A stretch of 11,549 nucleotides of DNA from an uncultured Sphingobacteriales bacterium (GTDB lineage: Bacteria > Bacteroidota > Bacteroidia > Chitinophagales > Chitinophagaceae), in contig CAMPKG010000078.1 in NCBI GenBank assembly GCA_946887085.1, positions 1-11,549 of the forward strand. Direction: 5' to 3'. The notes beneath the pieces were generated by a model, which ran no database searches, had not been told where the DNA came from, and saw only the letters and a list, made by a program, of their open reading frames with translations. Positions 6,725 through 11,549 of this stretch are shown in pieces (within the stretch, counting starts at the first letter, position 1; each line of letters starts with the position of its first letter). The position numbers and the translations under genes are program-made.

Positions 6725-6777
6725 ATCATCTTGCTATATATCGACATAAATTTCACTTACAAAAATCATCTTGCTAT
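6725..6777 (+). repeat. 13-bp direct repeat in front of the DUF892 gene
   Basis: ATCATCTTGCTAT occurs at 6725-6737 and again at 6765-6777, exactly 40 bp apart. The second copy runs into the ATG of the DUF892 gene (6776). The first copy starts 2 nt after the stop of the 65-aa gene. The repeat may be a small duplication of the translation-start region or a binding site for a regulator or RNA. Confidence 0.6.
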
Positions 6778-7432
6778 GAAAAGATCTAATGGCAGAAGTT
6801 CTGCTAATGGCCGCGCCTCGTCTAACGGCCATGCAAAATCATCCACTAATGGAAAAAGCTCAGGCCGGACTTCCAGTCGGAGTGCATCCTCGCAATCTTC
6901 GTCTTCGAGAGAAGGACTTGAAAAAGTGATGAAAAATGGCCTTAAAGACATTTACTATGCTGAAAAGCAATTGGTTAAGGCGCTGAATAAAATGTCAAAG
7001 GCGGCTGAGAATGAAGAGTTAAAGCAAGCTTTTGAAACACACAAAGCGGAAACGGAAGAGCAAATTGCCCGGTTGGAAGAGGCATTTGAGGAGCTTGGAA
7101 TGCGAGCCGTCGGTAAGAAATGTCCCGCTATGGATGGTTTAGTAGAAGAAGGCGCTGAAGCAATAGAAGAGTTTGAAAAAGGATCGGCCCGCGATGCTGC
7201 GCTGATAGTTTCTGCCCAGAAGGTGGAACACTACGAAATAGCAGCCTACGGATCGCTGCGGGCATTCGCGGCAACATTGGGATATACCACTTGCGAGCAG
7301 ATTTTTGAGGAGATACTGGAGCAGGAATCCAATACGGATGAGATACTGAATCAGGTAGCGCAAACCGTTAATGAACTGGCGGCGCAGGAAGATGAGCGTA
7401 TGGTAGACGAGGAAGAGATGGAAGAAGCATAG
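6776..7432 (+). CDS. Ferritin-like DUF892 (YciE/YciF) protein with basic low-complexity tail
   Basis: A 218-aa protein. Residues ~46-210 match the DUF892/YciF ferritin-like four-helix family, a stress-induced group with a dinuclear metal site. Family hallmarks are DIYYAEKQL (57-66), the helix with H89 and E93 (ETHKAETEEQ), KVEHYEIAAYGSLRA (149-163) and the last helix EEILEQESNTDEIL (178-191). Likely metal ligands are E63, H89 or E93, H152, E154 and E182/E184; this is family-based, not proven here. Residues 1-45 form an unusual tail made almost only of Ser, Asn, Gly, Ala, Lys and Arg (NGR, NGH, NGK units) with about ten basic and no acidic residues before E46, while the C-terminus is strongly acidic (DEEEMEEA). 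The ATG at 6776 is chosen because it opens the tail; the frame extends upstream to 6647 but that part overlaps the 65-aa gene and encodes unrelated sequence. It is the last gene before the terminator at 7455-7483. Confidence 0.92.
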   Translation: MKRSNGRSSANGRASSNGHAKSSTNGKSSGRTSSRSASSQSSSSREGLEKVMKNGLKDIYYAEKQLVKALNKMSKAAENEELKQAFETHKAETEEQIARLEEAFEELGMRAVGKKCPAMDGLVEEGAEAIEEFEKGSARDAALIVSAQKVEHYEIAAYGSLRAFAATLGYTTCEQIFEEILEQESNTDEILNQVAQTVNELAAQEDERMVDEEEMEEA

Positions 7433-7454
7433 ATACAAAAAAACTATATTGATT

Positions 7455-7483
7455 AAAGGTGGACAAAAGTTGTCCACTTTTTT
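7455..7483 (+). terminator. Rho-independent terminator of the DUF892 operon
   Basis: GTGGACAA (7459-7466) pairs with TTGTCCAC (7470-7477) around an AAG loop. The stem extends outward through a G-U pair and three A-T pairs, and a run of six T (7478-7483) follows. It lies 22 nt after the DUF892 stop codon. Confidence 0.88.
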
Positions 7484-7490
7484 CACGTTC

Positions 7491-7526
7491 TTTTTAACCT
7501 ATGGTTAAAAAAATGAATATTTAACC
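7491..7526. promoter_or_regulatory. Three TTTAACC half-sites forming overlapping inverted repeats
   Basis: TTTTTAACC (7491-7499) and GGTTAAAAA (7503-7511) form a perfect 9-bp inverted repeat with a TAT centre. The middle half-site (GGTTAAA, 7503-7509) also pairs with a third copy, TTTAACC at 7520-7526, 10 nt away. No T-run follows the first stem on either strand. The cluster lies between the terminator of the upstream operon and the leader of the surface-protein gene, so it is a candidate operator for that gene. Confidence 0.45.
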
Positions 7527-7545
7527 GTTGTGAAGTGAGAAATAA

Positions 7546-7576
7546 TTGGTTGATTATCGTAAAAATAATATTTTTA
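7546..7576 (+). promoter_or_regulatory. Possible promoter of the surface-protein operon
   Basis: TTGs at 7546-7548 and 7550-7552 lie 20 and 16 nt upstream of TATTTTTA (7569-7576), which differs from the Bacteroidota -7 element TAnnTTTG only at the last base. It would give a leader of roughly 70 nt before the ATG at 7651. The region 7577-7650 is AT-rich and shows no clear secondary structure or gene. Confidence 0.3.
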
Positions 7577-7650
7577 TATGTGGAAAGGTGCGTTCTTTAA
7601 CAAACCATTTCAAAAATGCGTACTGTCTATTAAATTATAAATCTGAAAAA

Positions 7651-10539
7651 ATGCACAAGATTTTAACTAAAAAAGCAGCAACCCTTAGTCTTTTTTTGGC
7701 TACGCTGTTTTTTACCTTATCGACCAAAGCGCAGATCAACATCACAGCAAATGTTGTGGCACAAACTATGGCCCAAACTCTTGCTGGTAGTGGTGTTACT
7801 GTATTTAATGCTGTGTTGAACTGTCCGACTAACGCAAGCGGTACGTTTGGTGTGAACGGTACTACTAATCTTGGGATAGACAGTGGCGTTATACTTACAT
7901 GTGGCCGCGCCGCCACTACCACCGGACAACCTGGTGCGAATGGGGCTGCCAGCTTGTTTCCTTCGTATTCACTTAGTGCACCCGGCGATGCGCAATTGAA
8001 CGCGATCGCTGGTGTTAATACATACGACAGGTGCGCACTTGAATTTGATTTTCTGCCAACGGGCGACACGATAAAATTCAATTACGTGTTCTCATCAGAA
8101 GAATATTTTGGCTATTCATGTTCGTCTTTCAATGATGTGTTTGGCTTTTTCCTATCAGGCCCTGGCATTGTAGGCTCAAAAAATCTCGCGGTAATTCCCG
8201 GAACTAACATACCTATCACGGTAAACAGTACTACCAATCCCACTATTACTAATGCCACCGGCAGCATATCGGTCTGCCAGGCTATGGGCACAGGATCGCC
8301 GTTTTCTCAATACTTTGTCGACAACAGCAACGGTACCACCGTAACGCACAATGGCTTTACAAAGGTATTTCTGGCGGTATCCACTGTTATTCCTTGTTCT
8401 ACATATCACCTGAAGCTCGCGATTGCAGATGGTTCTGACGGTATTCTTGATTCAGGCACCTGGATCAAAGCGGGTAGCCTTACATCAAATGCCATCAATA
8501 TTAAAGGTATTGGTGGTGCAGGTCTTTCAAACCCGCGTCCTTATTGTGTAAGGGGGTGCCTGCCGGGTACGTTCCTTTTCAATCGTCCGTCGGCACTTTC
8601 AACACCTTTAACTATCAAATATCAAATAGTGGGTACAGCGGTGAACGGAACCGACTATGTGCAGATACCCGATAGCGTTATCATCCTTGCCGGCGCCACA
8701 CAGGCGACCCGTACGATAACAGCAGTGCCTATCTTCCCTGCTGCAGGTTTGAAAACTGTAAAACTTCGCGTGTTTAATCCATATGCTTGCAGCGCCAACC
8801 AGATCATCGATAGCGCTGAGTTAGATATTTACGACTCGCTATATGTGAAAGTGTTCACGAATGACACAGCTATTTGCGTGGGCGAAACGATCAACCTCGA
8901 TGGCGAAGGCGATCCTATCCTTAGTTTTGAATGGATACCTAATACAGGCGTTGCCAACCCAACTTCGCTTCATACAACAGTGACGCCGCCTGCATCGCAG
9001 TTTTATGCTTTGCGTGCTACGCTGAAAAATTCGGGCTGTCCGCCCGCACACGAGTATGTGCAGGTTTGGGTGCGCGAAACGCCTACCGTGGATATCGGTC
9101 CTGACAGGACCACCTGCCTGAATACCCCTGTGCAATTAAATGTCTCGGTGGCACCGCAGAATCAACCATATACTTATACATGGACTCCGGCCGTAGGTCT
9201 TAGCAGTCCATCAGTACAAAACCCTGTTGCCAACCCGCTAATTGACCAGACTTATACTGTGACAGTAAATCCCGGAGCAATAGGTTGCGATGGAACTGAT
9301 CAGATACTTGTTAGAGTATTACCTAATGATTTTACTTTTGATCATAAGGATACTGCTATTTGTCGCGGAGATAAAATTCAGATAAGGGCGAGTGGCCACA
9401 CCGAGTTCAATTACTCGTGGACACCCACCAATGGTGTTTCTAATCCATTCATTATCGATCCCGAACTTAAACCTGATACGTCGGACACTTATGTAGTGAC
9501 GGCAAGATATCCGAATTGCCCGGATATGGTTCACAGCTTCCATATCGATGTGCAACCTGTACCAACGATTGACGCGGGTATGGATAGGGAAATGTGCCAG
9601 TGGGATTCCGTGCACCTGCACGCAAAAGTTGCACCGGGCTGGTACACGCAATATGATTATTCGTGGACACCTGCTAACGCACTAGCTTACGGGCAGAAAG
9701 AAAAAGATGCCGTTTTTTTTTCCGATAATACAACCGACATGAAGTTTATTGCCACAACTCCGGCGGGATGTAAGGATTCTGATATTGTTAATGTGATTGT
9801 ATATCCTGGTGATTTTGCCAAACTCGAGCCCGAAGGCCCATGGGCGGTATGTCCTAATGATTCTATCCATTTCAAGGCCGAAGGCGGGATACTATATGAT
9901 TGGTCGCCGAACGAATTTATTTCGAAAGTAAATACGCCGGAAGTTACCGTGTATCCGACAACTATGACTGCCTATACGCTGTATGTGACTAACGCGAACA
10001 AATGCCGCGATACATTCATAATACCAGTGAGGGTACACCCGGAAGCAATAGCAAAGCTGGGCGGAAAACATAATTTGCATCCCGGTGAGTCGGTTCAGCT
10101 CGACCCCTTAGGCAACTGCCTGTACTTTGACTGGTTTCCAAGAGTTGGGTTGAGTGCTTACAATATATCTAATCCGGTGGCAAGCCCGGAAGTGAACACG
10201 AGGTATATAGTACATGCTACGACAGAAAATGGCTGTGTAACTACTGATTCAGTCGATATTTATCGCGTGGAAACAGAAATGAATATGCCGAATGCATTTA
10301 CGCCACGCAACGGCAACGAGCTAAAAATAATTAAGGAAGGCATTGCAACTTTGAAATATTTCCGTATTTTCAACCGTTGGGGCGTTAAAATGTTCGAGAC
10401 CAATGATGTAAATAAAGGTTGGGATGGAACGTTCAATGGCGAGCCACAACCCGTTGGTGTATATGTATATTCGATAGAAGCAATAATGGATAGCGGGAAA
10501 CCGTTTGTAAAACAAGGAAACGTAACTTTAATCAGATAA
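7651..10539 (+). CDS. Type IX secreted surface protein: choice-of-anchor L, Ig/PKD-like repeats, CHU_C sorting domain
   Basis: A 962-aa exported protein. Residues 1-27 are a signal peptide (MHKILTKKAA, hydrophobic core, STKA|Q cleavage). Residues ~32-275 match the choice-of-anchor L domain (GIDSGVILTCG, FNYVFSSEEYFGY, NDVFGFFLSGPG, KLAIADGSDGILDSG). Residues ~285-395 look Calx-beta-like (GTAVNGTDYVQIPDSV). Six Ig/PKD-like repeats of ~75-85 aa follow (starting near 397, 478, 559, 639, 722 and 798), each with a W-x-P motif such as YSWTP. Residues ~876-962 are the gliding-associated/type B C-terminal domain (NAFTP, YFRIFNRWG, GWDGTFNG, PVGVYVYSIEA, GNVTLI) that directs export by the type IX system. 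The protein is expected on the cell surface or released, possibly as an adhesin; its ligand is unknown. A TTG at 7546 would add 35 residues ahead of a good signal peptide, so ATG 7651 is preferred. A PorP/SprF gene follows 19 nt later. Confidence 0.93.
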   Translation: MHKILTKKAATLSLFLATLFFTLSTKAQINITANVVAQTMAQTLAGSGVTVFNAVLNCPTNASGTFGVNGTTNLGIDSGVILTCGRAATTTGQPGANGAASLFPSYSLSAPGDAQLNAIAGVNTYDRCALEFDFLPTGDTIKFNYVFSSEEYFGYSCSSFNDVFGFFLSGPGIVGSKNLAVIPGTNIPITVNSTTNPTITNATGSISVCQAMGTGSPFSQYFVDNSNGTTVTHNGFTKVFLAVSTVIPCSTYHLKLAIADGSDGILDSGTWIKAGSLTSNAINIKGIGGAGLSNPRPYCVRGCLPGTFLFNRPSALSTPLTIKYQIVGTAVNGTDYVQIPDSVIILAGATQATRTITAVPIFPAAGLKTVKLRVFNPYACSANQIIDSAELDIYDSLYVKVFTNDTAICVGETINLDGEGDPILSFEWIPNTGVANPTSLHTTVTPPASQFYALRATLKNSGCPPAHEYVQVWVRETPTVDIGPDRTTCLNTPVQLNVSVAPQNQPYTYTWTPAVGLSSPSVQNPVANPLIDQTYTVTVNPGAIGCDGTDQILVRVLPNDFTFDHKDTAICRGDKIQIRASGHTEFNYSWTPTNGVSNPFIIDPELKPDTSDTYVVTARYPNCPDMVHSFHIDVQPVPTIDAGMDREMCQWDSVHLHAKVAPGWYTQYDYSWTPANALAYGQKEKDAVFFSDNTTDMKFIATTPAGCKDSDIVNVIVYPGDFAKLEPEGPWAVCPNDSIHFKAEGGILYDWSPNEFISKVNTPEVTVYPTTMTAYTLYVTNANKCRDTFIIPVRVHPEAIAKLGGKHNLHPGESVQLDPLGNCLYFDWFPRVGLSAYNISNPVASPEVNTRYIVHATTENGCVTTDSVDIYRVETEMNMPNAFTPRNGNELKIIKEGIATLKYFRIFNRWGVKMFETNDVNKGWDGTFNGEPQPVGVYVYSIEAIMDSGKPFVKQGNVTLIR

Positions 10540-10558
10540 ACACTAAGGCAAGCATATC

Positions 10559-11549
10559 ATGATCAGGAAAAATTTATTTGGACGTGTAGGCCTGGTTGCA
10601 GCACTCGCTATAACAATGCAATCAGTACAAGCGCAAGACGTACACTTTACCCAGTTTACAGCGTCTCCATTGATCGTAAACCCTGCATTTACCGGCAACT
10701 TTAACGGCAAGCTCAGGGCTGCTGCGATATATCGTGACCAATGGCGCTCGGTAACCAGCCCATTTAAAACATACGCTGCTTCAGTTGACGCGCCCATAGT
10801 GAACGATCTTTCTCATGACGATTATCTCGCAGCAGGTCTTCAATTATATAACGATCGTGCAGGTGATGGTAATCTCCAGAATTTGTCTGCATTGGCATCA
10901 GTTGCGTATCACAAATTTTTGGGAGCAAAGGTTGATAAAGTTATCTCTGTTGGGTTCCAGGGAGGCTATACTCAAAAAAGTTTTGACCTGAGTAAGTTCT
11001 ATTTTCAGGACGAATATAACAATGGTACATTCGAGCCGGGAACGTCCGGCATCTATCCGGGCATTAATAACCGTGCTGACTACTTTGTTTTGAACGCTGG
11101 TATATCCTGGGCACATAGTGTTGGCGACCGTTTCGGCTACGCACTGGGTGTAGGCGCAAATAACATCAATCAACCGCAGGAGAGTTTCATGAAAACTCCG
11201 AGCTCTGAGGTTGGCCTTGGAATGCGTCTCACAGGCCAGGCCGGCATCATCGCCTATGTAAGTGAAAAACTGAGTTTGCGCCCTGCAGTTTTGTACCAGT
11301 CGCAATCTACAGCTACGGAGATCGTTGCTGGTAACGAATTCCACCTGATCGTTGGTAATCCTGAAGTAAGGTCGTTTACTACTGCTGTTTTCCTGGGCGG
11401 ATGGACCCGTTTGCAGGATGCAATTATGATCACCGCCGGTCTTGAATACAAAGGCCTTCGTTTTGGTGTAAGCTATGATTACAATAATTCTGATCTGAAG
11501 GCTGCCTCAAACGGAAATGGCGGTTTCGAAATATCGCTTGTATATCTGG
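10559..11549 (+). CDS. PorP/SprF family type IX secretion outer-membrane protein (3' partial)
   Basis: The frame is open from the ATG at 10559 to the window end, giving 330 residues without a stop. Residues 1-25 are a signal peptide (MIRKNLFGRV, hydrophobic stretch, SVQA|Q). The mature start QDVHFTQFTASPLIVNPAF, then YRDQWRS and FKTYAASVDAP, are hallmarks of PorP/SprF proteins. The rest is rich in alternating polar/apolar strands with aromatic ends, as expected for an outer-membrane beta-barrel, and the last visible residues (GGFEISLVYL) resemble the final strand of the family, so only a few residues should be missing. PorP/SprF proteins attach to the type IX machinery, and members encoded beside type B CTD proteins are needed for secretion or attachment of that partner, as shown for SprF with SprB in Flavobacterium. 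The 19-nt gap to the 962-aa gene indicates one operon and a dedicated pair. Confidence 0.93.
   Translation, partial: MIRKNLFGRVGLVAALAITMQSVQAQDVHFTQFTASPLIVNPAFTGNFNGKLRAAAIYRDQWRSVTSPFKTYAASVDAPIVNDLSHDDYLAAGLQLYNDRAGDGNLQNLSALASVAYHKFLGAKVDKVISVGFQGGYTQKSFDLSKFYFQDEYNNGTFEPGTSGIYPGINNRADYFVLNAGISWAHSVGDRFGYALGVGANNINQPQESFMKTPSSEVGLGMRLTGQAGIIAYVSEKLSLRPAVLYQSQSTATEIVAGNEFHLIVGNPEVRSFTTAVFLGGWTRLQDAIMITAGLEYKGLRFGVSYDYNNSDLKAASNGNGGFEISLVYL

Noticed and set aside
6647..6775. Upstream extension of the DUF892 frame.
   Set aside because: It overlaps the 65-aa gene in another phase, encodes sequence unrelated to the family, and the ATG at 6776 opens a coherent tail plus domain.
7546..7650. 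TTG start adding 35 residues to the 962-aa surface protein.
   Set aside because: A proper signal peptide begins at the ATG at 7651; the extra residues would bury it and the region looks like promoter and leader.
8839..9135. Minus-strand open frames inside the surface-protein gene (also near 9319-9651 and 7635-8081).
   Set aside because: They lie opposite a well-supported gene, show no recognisable domains, and are expected shadows of its codon usage.
10898..11344. 148-codon minus-strand open frame opposite the PorP/SprF gene.
   Set aside because: The + strand frame over the same bases has clear PorP/SprF motifs and a signal peptide; the minus frame has none.

Overview
The window looks like a chromosomal segment of a Bacteroidota bacterium, most likely of the Chitinophagaceae/Sphingobacteriia type. 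The reasons are a secreted protein with a CHU_C-type (type IX secretion, type B) C-terminal sorting domain, a PorP/SprF-family outer-membrane protein directly behind it, matches to the Bacteroidota -7 promoter element (TAnnTTTG), and weak or absent Shine-Dalgarno sequences. The assignment below family level is an inference.

Left part (1-4377, + strand): a signalling block. It starts inside an NtrC-type sigma-54 activator (partial, 1-1242). A soluble PAS-PAS histidine kinase follows (1317-2879). Only 7 nt later comes a second soluble kinase with an N-terminal receiver domain (REC-PAS-HisKA-HATPase, 2887-4377). The first kinase carries a phytochrome-type H-box and the second an NtrB-type H-box, so a chain from kinase 1 to the receiver of kinase 2, and from kinase 2 to the sigma-54 activator, is plausible but unproven.

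Middle (4378-7483): a 51-aa two-helix membrane protein of the Lmo0937/DUF5670 type (4556-4711) ends at a strong intrinsic terminator. Two stand-alone receiver proteins lie on the minus strand (4816-5193 and 5336-5758 plus stop). A 263-nt divergent intergenic region leads to a + strand group: a 151-aa disordered hydrophilic protein, a 65-aa unknown protein, and a ferritin-like DUF892 (YciF-type) protein with a long basic Ser/Asn/Gly tail. The group ends at a second strong terminator. Its content (small membrane protein, hydrophilin-like protein, DUF892) resembles general-stress gene sets, so the nearby two-component proteins may control it; this is inference from proximity.

Right part (7484-11549, + strand): an AT-rich leader with three TTTAACC half-sites, then a 962-aa cell-surface protein (signal peptide, choice-of-anchor L domain, Calx-beta-like domain, six Ig/PKD-like repeats, type B sorting domain). 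A PorP/SprF protein follows 19 nt later and runs off the window end. The pair looks like a type IX secreted surface protein with its own outer-membrane partner.

No rRNA, tRNA, CRISPR array, insertion sequence or phage gene was seen.
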